Source of the DNA: JBEBBU01 sp041158225
GTDB lineage: Bacteria > Pseudomonadota > Gammaproteobacteria > Methylococcales > Methylococcaceae
DNA: 20,758 nucleotides
Assembly: GCA_041158225.1 (NCBI GenBank)
Contig: JBEBBU010000163.1
Location: forward strand, 1-20,758
Reading direction: 5' to 3'
Both the position numbers and the translations under genes were made by a program. Under the pieces are notes generated by a model. That model did not search any database. It saw only the letters and a list, made by a program, of their open reading frames with translations, and was not told where the DNA came from. This document shows positions 1 to 7,350 of this stretch, one piece after another (the first letter of the stretch is position 1; each line of letters opens with the position of its first letter).

Positions 1-2123
1 GGGTTCCGAATCTTCTGGTTAACGGCTCGGCAGGTATTGCTGTGGGGATGGCTACCAATATTCCGCCGCATAATCTTGGCGAGGTTGTGGATGCCTGTCT
101 GCTACTGATTGAGCAGCCTGATGCCAGCGTACACGACCTGATGCAGAAAGTCCCTGGTCCGGATTTCCCTACCTCAGGGCTGATTAACGGATCATCAGGC
201 ATTCGTGATGCCTACCTTACTGGTCGTGGCCGGGTGCATATCCGTGCACGCTGTGACATTGAACCCATGGATGAAAACTCCAGCAGATCCATGCTGGTGG
301 TGACAGAGTTGCCCTATCAGGTCAACAAGGCCCGTTTGCTGGAAAAAATTGCCGATCTTGTCAAGGAAGGGCGGCTGGAGGGCATTTCAGGGTTACGCGA
401 TGAATCCGACAAGGATGGCATGCGCATGGTCATTGAGCTCAAGCGTGGCGAAATCCCGGAAGTTGTGCTGAATAACCTGTACCAGCAGACACAGATGCAG
501 ACGGTGTTTGGTATCAATATGGTGGCCCTGCTGAATGGGCGCCCCCGTCTGATGAATCTTCGTGACATTATCGCGGCCTTTATTGATCACCGGCGTGAGG
601 TGGTGACCCGGCGTACGGTCTATGAACTGCGCAAGGCGCGGGAAAGGGCACATATTCTTGAAGGTCTTGCGGTTGCCCTTGCCAATATCGATCCCATCAT
701 CAGTCTGATCAGAAAGGCGGCTACGCCTGCCGAAGCCCGGGCTGCCCTGCTTGCACGGGATTGGGATGCAGGGATGGTCATGACACTTGTTGATGCAGGC
801 GGAGAAGGCGTGGTTTCGCGCCCTCTGGATCTTGATGCCCAGTATGGCATGCATGGTGCCATGTACCGGCTTTCACCTGTGCAGGCCCAGGCCATTCTGG
901 ATTTGCGTCTGCATCGTCTGACCGGATTGGAACAGGACAAGATTGTTGACGAATTTCGCGCGCTTCTGTTGCAGATCGGTGAGTTGCTGGCCATTCTTGC
1001 CAGTGATGTCAGACTGATGGAGGTCATCCGCGATGAGCTGGTAGCCCTGCGCGAGCAGTACGTTGATGCCAGAAGAACAGTGATTGTGCATGATCATCAG
1101 GATCTTGGGGCCGCTGACCTGATTGCCGAGGAAGATGTCGTTGTGACGGTTTCGCACGCTGGCTACGTCAAGTCACAGCCGCTGACGACCTATCGGGCCC
1201 AGCGGCGCGGTGGTCGCGGCAAGGCAGCGGCAGCAACCCGCGAAGAGGACTATATCGAAAAACTCATCGTTGCCAGTACTCACGATACCATCCTGTGCTT
1301 TTCCAGTAACGGCAAGGTTTACTGGCTCAAGGTCTATGATTTGCCTGTAGCCAGTCGTACGGCAAGAGGGCGCCCTTTCAATAATCTTCTGCCTCTGGAC
1401 GAAGGCGAAAGGATCAATGCCATTCTGCCGATCCGCGAGTTTGACGAGGATCACTTCATCTTTATGGCAACCAGTCTTGGCACGGTGAAAAAGGTTGGCC
1501 TGAAAGAGTTTGAGCGTCCACGTCCATCTGGCAAGATAGCGGTGGTGCTGGCTGATGATGACCGTCTGGTGAACGTGGCCGTGACCGATGGCCAGCAGAA
1601 CATCATGCTGTTCAGCAATGATGGTCGTGCTGTCTGTTTCAGCGAGAGTGATGTGCGCCCCATGGGGCGCTCTGCTGCCGGGGTTAAGGGGATGTCTCTG
1701 GCTGAAGATCAGTCAGTTATCGCCATGATTATTGCCACCGAGGGTGTGGTGCTCAATATTACCGCCAATGGTTTTGGCAAGCGTACCGAAATTACTGATT
1801 TTCCGGTGCACCGTCGCGGCGGGCGTGGTGTTATTGCCATACAGACCAGTTCGCGTAATGGCGATGTTGTTGCTGCTACGCTTGTGGACGAGCAGGATGA
1901 CATCATGCTTATCACGGATGCGGGTACACTGGTGCGTACCCGTGTCAACGAAATCCGTGTGATGGGAAGGAATACCCAGGGGGTTACCGTTATCCGTCTG
2001 TCTGCTGATGAGCGGGTGGTGGGTGTAGACCGGATTCCCTATCTTGCGGATGCTGAAGCTGATGACGATGCAGAACAGGATGATATAGCCGTTGCGGAAC
2101 CTGAAGGTGATGGTGATGTATGA
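1..2123 (+). CDS. gyrA: DNA gyrase subunit A, 3' part (5' end outside window)
   Basis: GyrA is the breakage-reunion subunit of DNA gyrase, which with GyrB introduces negative supercoils using ATP. The frame is open from the first bases, and about 706 residues are visible. The first visible residues (VPNLLVNG, then GIAVGMATNIPPHN) match the family at roughly residue 160, so the catalytic tyrosine and the quinolone-resistance region lie upstream of the window. Landmarks present are GPDFPT, PYQVNKARL, DESDKDGMR, NNLYQQTQ, the coiled-coil ending in QAQAILDLRLHRLTGLE, and the GyrA box QRRGGRG at 1200-1220 that marks the DNA-wrapping C-terminal pinwheel. The tail is strongly acidic, as in the E. 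coli protein. The TGA stop overlaps the ATG of pheA (ATGA, 2120-2123), so the two genes are probably translationally coupled. Identification is essentially certain. Confidence 0.98.
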   Translation, partial: VPNLLVNGSAGIAVGMATNIPPHNLGEVVDACLLLIEQPDASVHDLMQKVPGPDFPTSGLINGSSGIRDAYLTGRGRVHIRARCDIEPMDENSSRSMLVVTELPYQVNKARLLEKIADLVKEGRLEGISGLRDESDKDGMRMVIELKRGEIPEVVLNNLYQQTQMQTVFGINMVALLNGRPRLMNLRDIIAAFIDHRREVVTRRTVYELRKARERAHILEGLAVALANIDPIISLIRKAATPAEARAALLARDWDAGMVMTLVDAGGEGVVSRPLDLDAQYGMHGAMYRLSPVQAQAILDLRLHRLTGLEQDKIVDEFRALLLQIGELLAILASDVRLMEVIRDELVALREQYVDARRTVIVHDHQDLGAADLIAEEDVVVTVSHAGYVKSQPLTTYRAQRRGGRGKAAAATREEDYIEKLIVASTHDTILCFSSNGKVYWLKVYDLPVASRTARGRPFNNLLPLDEGERINAILPIREFDEDHFIFMATSLGTVKKVGLKEFERPRPSGKIAVVLADDDRLVNVAVTDGQQNIMLFSNDGRAVCFSESDVRPMGRSAAGVKGMSLAEDQSVIAMIIATEGVVLNITANGFGKRTEITDFPVHRRGGRGVIAIQTSSRNGDVVAATLVDEQDDIMLITDAGTLVRTRVNEIRVMGRNTQGVTVIRLSADERVVGVDRIPYLADAEADDDAEQDDIAVAEPEGDGDV

Positions 2124-3208
2124 GTGAGACACCGCTGACGCTTGCTGATCTGCGTGAACGGATTGATGCTGTTGATGCCGATCTGCTTGCACTGATGTCC
2201 CGGCGTGCCGGATTCGCCCAGCAGGTGGCGGAGATCAAGATGGCTGCTGGTGAGGTCAGCAATTTCTACCGCCCTGAAAGAGAGTATGAGGTGCTCAGAC
2301 GGGTCGCGGCGCTGAATGAGGGGCCGTTGCCAGATGCTGTGGTCATGCGGCTTTTCAGGGAACTCATGTCGGCCTGTCTTGCGCTGGAAAAACCTCTTGC
2401 CGTGGCCTATCTGGGGCCTGCAGGTACTTTCAGCCAGCAGGCTGCATGGAAGCATTTCGGGCAGGGTATAGAAGCCAGTGCTGAAGCCGGTATTGATGAT
2501 GTTTTTCGCAAAGTGGAATCCGGGGCCTGTCACTACGGTGTGGTTCCGGTGGAAAACTCTACTGAGGGGGCTATCACGCATACGCTGGACAGCTTTCTTC
2601 ATTCGCCACTGATCATTGCAGGCGAAGTTCAGTTACGCATTCATCATCATCTGCTCAGTGGCGAGTCATCACTGGCGGCTGTGCATACCATCTTTTCCCA
2701 CCAGCAGTCACTGGCCCAGTGCCGTCAGTGGCTACAGATGCATTGTCCTGGTGTAAGACTGCAAGCGGTTTCCAGTAATGCCGAGGCCGCGAGAATCGTG
2801 TCTTCACAGTCAGGATGTGCGGCCATTGCCGGCGAGGGTGCTGCTGCCATCTATGAGCTTGGCATACTGGCACGGCATATTGAGGATGAATCAGACAATA
2901 CGACCCGCTTTCTGGTGATAGGTACCCAGGCGGTGGGGGCGACTGGCAGTGACAGAACCAGTCTCCTGCTTTCAACCGCCAACCATCCGGGAGCGCTGCT
3001 GAGCGCGCTGGCACCTTTTGCCAAAGCTGGCATCAGCCTTTCCAGGATCGAATCCAGGCCGTCGCATCGAGGTAACTGGGATTATGTGTTTTTCATGGAT
3101 GTCGATGGGCATCAGCATGATGAAAAGCTCGCGGGCGTGCTGGAAGAACTGAAGGCACAGGCGTGCATGTTCAAGATTCTTGGGTCTTACCCGAAAGCAA
3201 CTTACTGA
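2120..3208 (+). CDS. pheA: Bifunctional chorismate mutase / prephenate dehydratase (P-protein)
   Basis: This enzyme converts chorismate to prephenate and then to phenylpyruvate, the committed route to phenylalanine. The 362 residues carry three domains. An AroQ-type chorismate mutase occupies about 1-90 (R12, R29, K40 and the YRPEREYEVLRR helix). Prephenate dehydratase occupies about 94-275 (LGPAGTFSQQA near 98, GVVPVENSTEG, and DNTTRFLVIG with the catalytic TRF). A C-terminal ACT domain carries ESRPS and GNWDYVFFMD, the usual phenylalanine-binding motifs, so feedback inhibition by Phe is likely. The ATG overlaps the gyrA stop by four bases. In many relatives serC sits between gyrA and pheA, but here there is no room for it. 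The hisC aminotransferase starts 25 bases downstream. Confidence 0.97.
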   Translation: MSETPLTLADLRERIDAVDADLLALMSRRAGFAQQVAEIKMAAGEVSNFYRPEREYEVLRRVAALNEGPLPDAVVMRLFRELMSACLALEKPLAVAYLGPAGTFSQQAAWKHFGQGIEASAEAGIDDVFRKVESGACHYGVVPVENSTEGAITHTLDSFLHSPLIIAGEVQLRIHHHLLSGESSLAAVHTIFSHQQSLAQCRQWLQMHCPGVRLQAVSSNAEAARIVSSQSGCAAIAGEGAAAIYELGILARHIEDESDNTTRFLVIGTQAVGATGSDRTSLLLSTANHPGALLSALAPFAKAGISLSRIESRPSHRGNWDYVFFMDVDGHQHDEKLAGVLEELKAQACMFKILGSYPKATY

Positions 3209-3233
3209 TTCCGGATGCATGGAGTAATCAAGC

Positions 3234-4352
3234 ATGACATATGCTAGCCGCCTGGCTCAGCCTGGTATTCTTTCCCTGTCGCCCTACATACCTGGTAAAC
3301 CTGTCAGCGAGTTGCAGCGTGAACTGGGTATCTCGCGGGTAGTCAAGCTTGCCTCCAATGAAAATCCGCTGGGCCCCAGTCCCCTCGTGCTGGAGGCAGT
3401 ACGCCAGGCCAGTCAGGAACTGCATCTGTATCCTGATGGCGCAGGTTACGAGGTAAAACAGGCGCTGGCTGGTATGCTTGCAGTTGGGCCCGAGCAGATT
3501 ACCCTGGGTAACGGATCCAATGAGGTACTTGAACTGCTCGCAAGGGTTTTTCTGGGAGTGGAAAGTGAGGCGATCTATTCTGCCCATGCCTTTGCAGTCT
3601 ATCCACTGGTCACCCAGGCTGTCGGTGCGCGCGGCGTTGTGGCGCCTGCCCATGATGGCAGTCGGGGCGTACGCTTTGCACATGATCTGGATGCCATGCT
3701 CGCAAAAGTTACCGCCAGTACCCGGCTCATCTTTATCGCCAATCCCAATAATCCGACAGGTACATGGCTCGGGGCTGACGAACTGGCCAGATTTCTGGAT
3801 GCCCTGCCCGATCACGTGATGACGGTCATTGATGAGGCCTATTTTGAATACGTGACGGAAAAAAACTATCCTGATACAGTCCGCTGGCTTGGTCGCTATC
3901 CCGGTCTGGTCGTGACCCGTACTTTTTCCAAGGCCTATGGTCTGGCAGGATTACGGCTGGGTTACTCGGTTTCTTCGCCAGAGACAGCGGATCTGCTGAA
4001 TCGCGCCAGGGAGCCTTTTAATGTCAATCATCTGGCTCAGGCAGCCGCAGTCGCCGCCCTGAAGGATCGGGCCTATCTGGATGCTTCCGTCAGTCTCAAT
4101 GCTGAAGGCCTGCTATCACTCACTTCCGCGCTTGAGGCCAGAGGTTTTGAGGTTATACCTTCAGTCGGTAATTTTGTAACGTTTGACCTGCGTGAATCTG
4201 CTGAACCTGTTTACCAGTCCCTGCTCAGGCAGGGCGTTATCGTGCGTCCGGTAGCCAACTACGCGCTTCCAGATCATTTGCGGGTTTCGGTGGGAACCGC
4301 ACAGGAGAATGCAGCCTTTCTGGCGGCTCTGGATCGCGTTCTGCGTTTATGA
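3234..4352 (+). CDS. hisC: Histidinol-phosphate / aromatic aminotransferase
   Basis: A PLP-dependent class I/II aminotransferase of the HisC family, 372 residues. Visible motifs are KLASNENPLGPSP (substrate loop), GNGSNEVLELLAR, NPNNPTGTW, DEAYFEYV, and RTFSKAYGLAGLRLGY, in which K233 should form the PLP Schiff base. It ends with PFNVNHLAQAAA and a C-terminal lid domain. The start at 3234 has a GGAG at 3221-3224. HisC acts on imidazole-acetol phosphate in histidine synthesis. Its position between pheA and tyrA suggests that it also or mainly transaminates phenylpyruvate, hydroxyphenylpyruvate or prephenate, as proposed for HisC homologues in this supra-operon; that role is inferred from context. 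Its TGA overlaps the tyrA ATG (ATGA, 4349-4352). Confidence 0.95.
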   Translation: MTYASRLAQPGILSLSPYIPGKPVSELQRELGISRVVKLASNENPLGPSPLVLEAVRQASQELHLYPDGAGYEVKQALAGMLAVGPEQITLGNGSNEVLELLARVFLGVESEAIYSAHAFAVYPLVTQAVGARGVVAPAHDGSRGVRFAHDLDAMLAKVTASTRLIFIANPNNPTGTWLGADELARFLDALPDHVMTVIDEAYFEYVTEKNYPDTVRWLGRYPGLVVTRTFSKAYGLAGLRLGYSVSSPETADLLNRAREPFNVNHLAQAAAVAALKDRAYLDASVSLNAEGLLSLTSALEARGFEVIPSVGNFVTFDLRESAEPVYQSLLRQGVIVRPVANYALPDHLRVSVGTAQENAAFLAALDRVLRL

Positions 4353-5218
4353 ATGGAACCCTGTTTGTCGTTGGCATTGGCCTGATCGGTGGGAGTGTTG
4401 CCAGGGGCCTGCGTGAGTCAGGTTTCTGCCAGCATGTGACAGGTGTGGATACGGATGCTGGCAATCTTGCCCGTGCGCTCAGTCTGGGCGTTATTGACCA
4501 TGCCTGCACACTGGATGCAATCAGGCCAGGTGCAGGGGACATCGTGCTGCTTGCCGCGCCTGTGGGAAGCTTTCAGGGCATACTGAGGGCACTGCAGCCG
4601 CACTGGCATGCTGAAACACTATACACCGATGCAGGCAGCACCAAACTGAGTGTGCTGCGTGCCCTTCATGATATTTTTGGTGAGGTTCCCTGCAATTTTG
4701 TGCCCGGGCATCCCATTGCGGGTGCGGAACAGAGTGGTGTGGAGGCGTCCAGCGCAGTGCTGTTTGACGGGCGGAGGGTTATCCTGACGCCAGCATCGTG
4801 TACGCTTCCAGCCATGGAAGATCGTGCGCGGCGTCTCTGGGAGTCACTCGGGGCCACGGTCAGTTGCATGAGTGCCGACGAGCATGATGAGGTACTGGCG
4901 GCGACCAGTCATCTGCCGCACATGCTGGCCTTTGCCCTGACCGCCATGCTGGGCAGGCGTGATGAAACCGAAAATATTTTCCGTTACGCTGCTGGGGGAT
5001 TCCGTGATTTCAGCAGGATAGCCTCCAGTGATCCTGTCATGTGGGCAGATATTGCCCTTGCCAACCAGAGTGCATTGCTGGACTGTCTCAGACAGTATCG
5101 CGATACTCTGGTTGAACTGGAGTCGGCCATAGCCCATGCTGATCAGGCTGCCTTGCACTCATTCTTTTCCGAAGCCCGCGCGGCCCGCGGGCGTTTTTTG
5201 CAAATATCAGAAAAATAA
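4349..5218 (+). CDS. tyrA: Prephenate / arogenate dehydrogenase
   Basis: This enzyme oxidatively decarboxylates prephenate (and possibly arogenate) on the way to tyrosine. The 289-residue protein has an N-terminal Rossmann fold with GIGLIGGSVARGL at residues 9-21. An acidic residue (D34, in GVDTD) at the end of the second strand points to NAD+ rather than NADP+. It then has PGHPIAGAEQSGVE and SHLPHMLAFAL, which carry the conserved active-site histidines, and the helical dimerisation region with FRDFSRIASSDPVMWADI. No chorismate mutase or ACT domain is attached, and it is not fused to AroA as it is in some pseudomonads. The ATG overlaps the hisC stop. A strong GC hairpin with a U6 tract lies in the last codons (5174-5199, listed separately). 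The TAA stop is two bases before aroA. Confidence 0.95.
   Translation: MNGTLFVVGIGLIGGSVARGLRESGFCQHVTGVDTDAGNLARALSLGVIDHACTLDAIRPGAGDIVLLAAPVGSFQGILRALQPHWHAETLYTDAGSTKLSVLRALHDIFGEVPCNFVPGHPIAGAEQSGVEASSAVLFDGRRVILTPASCTLPAMEDRARRLWESLGATVSCMSADEHDEVLAATSHLPHMLAFALTAMLGRRDETENIFRYAAGGFRDFSRIASSDPVMWADIALANQSALLDCLRQYRDTLVELESAIAHADQAALHSFFSEARAARGRFLQISEK
5174..5199 (+). terminator. Terminator-like hairpin plus U6 tract inside the end of tyrA
   Basis: GCCCGCG at 5174-5180 and CGCGGGC at 5186-5192 form a perfect seven-pair, all-GC stem around the loop CGGCC. One G and then six T's (5194-5199) follow. This has the form of a Rho-independent terminator, but it sits within translated tyrA codons (part of EARAARGRFL) and ends 21 bases before the aroA ATG. 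Ribosomes closely following RNA polymerase would be expected to keep it unfolded, so it may act as a polarity or coupling device rather than an unconditional stop. The structure is read directly; its function is inferred. Confidence 0.55.
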
Positions 5219-5220
5219 TC

Positions 5221-6546
5221 ATGTCGACTGCGAACAATCTGGTTTTTCGTGCCATGCCTGTCTCAGGCCTGCATGGCAAGGTGCGAGTCCCCGGGGACAA
5301 GTCCATTTCCCATCGTTCCATCATGCTAGGTTCCATCGCTGAGGGGGTAACGGAGGTAGAAGGTTTTCTTGAGGCTGAAGACTGTATGGCAACCATGGCT
5401 GCGTTCAGGGCGATGGGGGTGGTTATTGAGGGTCCTGCAGAGGGTAAGGTCAGGATTCATGGTGTTGGCCTGCATGGCCTCAAGGCTGCAGACAGCGCGC
5501 TTTATCTTGGTAATTCCGGAACATCCATGCGTCTGCTGAGTGGTCTGCTGTCGGGTCAGGCATTTGACAGTATCCTGACTGGGGATGCATCCCTGAGTCG
5601 CCGTCCCATGAAGCGGGTGACCCAGCCCCTGGCTGTCATGGGGGCTCGTATTGAAACCACGGATGCCGGGACATCTCCATTGCATATTCATGGTGGGGTA
5701 GCACTGAAAGGCATTGATTATGACATGCCCATGGCCAGTGCTCAGGTAAAGTCCTGTCTGCTGCTGGCAGGACTCTACGCCGAAGGCACAACATCGGTGA
5801 CTGAACCGGCACCGACACGTGATCATACCGAGCGTATGCTGGCGGGGTTCGGATATCCGGTCCAGCGCGAGGGCAACAGGGTCAGTGTTACATCCGGGGG
5901 GAAACTGACTGCTACGTTCATTGATGTTCCCAGTGATATTTCCTCGGCTGCCTTTTTTATGGTGGGGGCCGCTATCGCGTCTGATGCAGATGTGTTGCTG
6001 GAGCACGTCGGCATGAATCCTACCCGCACAGGCATTATCGAGATCCTGCAGCTCATGGGTGCTGACATGGAAGTTATCAATGCCAGGGAAGTTGGTGGTG
6101 AACCAGTCGCAGATATCCGTATCCGTTCCAGCCGGTTGAAAGGCATAGAGATACCCGAGCACACCGTGCCGCTGGCTATTGATGAGTTTCCGGTCCTGTT
6201 TGTTGCCGCTGCCTGTGCGGAAGGGGAAACCATATTGCGTGGTGCCGAGGAACTGCGGGTCAAGGAAAGTGACCGCATTCAGGTCATGGCTGACGGTTTG
6301 CAGACGCTGGGTATCCATGCCAGGCCAACGCCGGATGGTATGGTCATTCAGGGCGGTGTTATCGGCGGTGGGGAAGTGCAGTCACATGGGGATCATCGCA
6401 TTGCCATGGCCTTTGCCATTGCATCGCTACGCGCCAGTGCACCGATTACCATTCATGACTGTGCCAACGTCAATACCTCCTTCCCGGCCTTTATCAGCCT
6501 TGCAACCCATCTGGGCATGCAGATTGATGTCAGGCAGGAGGGCTGA
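5221..6546 (+). CDS. aroA: 3-phosphoshikimate 1-carboxyvinyltransferase (EPSP synthase)
   Basis: EPSP synthase joins shikimate-3-phosphate and phosphoenolpyruvate, the sixth step of the shikimate pathway. The 441 residues show VPGDKSISHRS (active-site lysine), LGNSGTSMRLLSG, GDASLSRRPM, MASAQVKS, RDHTERML, MNPTRTG, AIDEFPVLFVAAA (catalytic Asp), ELRVKESDRI (catalytic Glu) and DHRIAMAFAI. The combination GDKS, SAQVK, RDHTE and NPTR matches the class II EPSP synthase signature (Bacillus / Agrobacterium CP4 type) rather than the E. coli type. The PEP-site loop keeps Gly (NSGTS), where CP4 has Ala. The ATG is two bases after the tyrA stop. The bases before it are A-rich with no Shine-Dalgarno match, so translation probably depends on coupling to tyrA. 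Confidence 0.97.
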   Translation: MSTANNLVFRAMPVSGLHGKVRVPGDKSISHRSIMLGSIAEGVTEVEGFLEAEDCMATMAAFRAMGVVIEGPAEGKVRIHGVGLHGLKAADSALYLGNSGTSMRLLSGLLSGQAFDSILTGDASLSRRPMKRVTQPLAVMGARIETTDAGTSPLHIHGGVALKGIDYDMPMASAQVKSCLLLAGLYAEGTTSVTEPAPTRDHTERMLAGFGYPVQREGNRVSVTSGGKLTATFIDVPSDISSAAFFMVGAAIASDADVLLEHVGMNPTRTGIIEILQLMGADMEVINAREVGGEPVADIRIRSSRLKGIEIPEHTVPLAIDEFPVLFVAAACAEGETILRGAEELRVKESDRIQVMADGLQTLGIHARPTPDGMVIQGGVIGGGEVQSHGDHRIAMAFAIASLRASAPITIHDCANVNTSFPAFISLATHLGMQIDVRQEG

Positions 6547-6550
6547 GTTC

Positions 6551-7231
6551 ATGTCAGTCATCCCTGTGATTACTCTGGATGGCCCAGGCGGCGCCGGTAA
6601 GGGCACGGTGAGTCGTGCGATTGCTGCGCATTTGGGCTGGCACTATCTGGATAGTGGTGCCATTTACCGCGCGCTTGCCATTGCAGTGGAGGATGCCGGA
6701 CTGGATGAGCAGGATACTGATGCCATCAGTGTGCTGGCCCAGCATCTGGATCTGGATTTTGCCCTTGAGGGTGATCATCCGGTGATTCTGCTGTCGGGTC
6801 GGGATGTCAGTGGGCGTATCGGTGTCGAGCAGACTGGTAACCAGGCCTCAAGGCTGGCAGCCCTGCCTGCGATCAGACGTGCCCTGCTTGAGAGGCAGAA
6901 AGCTTTCCGGCGTGCGCCAGGGCTTGTGGCCGATGGTCGAGATATGGGTACGGTGGTTTTTCCGGACGCTGGCTGCAAGATTTTTCTCACAGCTTCGGCT
7001 GAAGTACGCGGTGAAAGACGCTATAAACAGTTGAAAGCAAAAGGACTAGATGTTAATCTGGCGGACTTGACCATGGAGATAGAAGCAAGGGATGCGCGTG
7101 ATCGCAACCGGGCTGAGGCACCGCTGAAGCCGGCTGATGATGCTGTGCTGCTTGATTCCTCGTGGTTGAGCATTGAAGACGTCATTCAGCAGGTGCTGTC
7201 TCTTGCCAGAGATCGATTGCTCCTCTCCTGA
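6551..7231 (+). CDS. cmk: Cytidylate kinase
   Basis: CMP/dCMP kinase of pyrimidine nucleotide metabolism, 226 residues from the ATG at 6551, which has GGAG at 6537-6540. The same frame is open far upstream, but that part only overlaps aroA and is not homologous. Visible features are the P-loop DGPGGAGKGT (residues 10-19), DSGAIYRALA (nucleotide-binding helix), DGRDMGTVVFP (CMP site), ERRYKQL and RDARDRNRAEAPLKPADDA (LID and base recognition). The gene starts four bases after aroA and precedes rpsA, a conserved gammaproteobacterial arrangement. In E. coli, rpsA promoters lie in and after cmk. Confidence 0.97.
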   Translation: MSVIPVITLDGPGGAGKGTVSRAIAAHLGWHYLDSGAIYRALAIAVEDAGLDEQDTDAISVLAQHLDLDFALEGDHPVILLSGRDVSGRIGVEQTGNQASRLAALPAIRRALLERQKAFRRAPGLVADGRDMGTVVFPDAGCKIFLTASAEVRGERRYKQLKAKGLDVNLADLTMEIEARDARDRNRAEAPLKPADDAVLLDSSWLSIEDVIQQVLSLARDRLLLS

Positions 7232-7350
7232 ATGCCGCAGTTATGAATTTAATTTATGGTGGCAGTTCTTCCTGTTGACGGACTGCTGTGTGAATCAATC
7301 TGAATATTCTGGCGGAAGACGGTTTCTGTTCTTCTGTCAAGGAAGCGTGT
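7232..7350 (+). promoter_or_regulatory. rpsA 5' leader / probable promoter region
   Basis: A 119-base gap precedes rpsA in an otherwise tightly packed operon. It holds an AT-rich patch around 7241-7258 and a good -35-like hexamer, TTGACG (7275-7280), but no convincing -10 at normal spacing. An AAGGA (7339-7343) serves as ribosome binding site. In E. coli the rpsA leader is structured and is the target of S1 autoregulation. A similar role here is by analogy only, since no specific fold could be demonstrated by eye. Confidence 0.3.

Noticed and set aside
5326..6318. A 330-codon open frame on the minus strand opposite aroA
   Set aside because: It mirrors the aroA codons, has no recognisable domain, and aroA is unambiguous on the plus strand.
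6179..6550. Possible 124-residue N-terminal extension of cytidylate kinase
   Set aside because: It overlaps aroA in another frame and is unlike any kinase domain; ATG 6551 has a good ribosome binding site and the normal family length.
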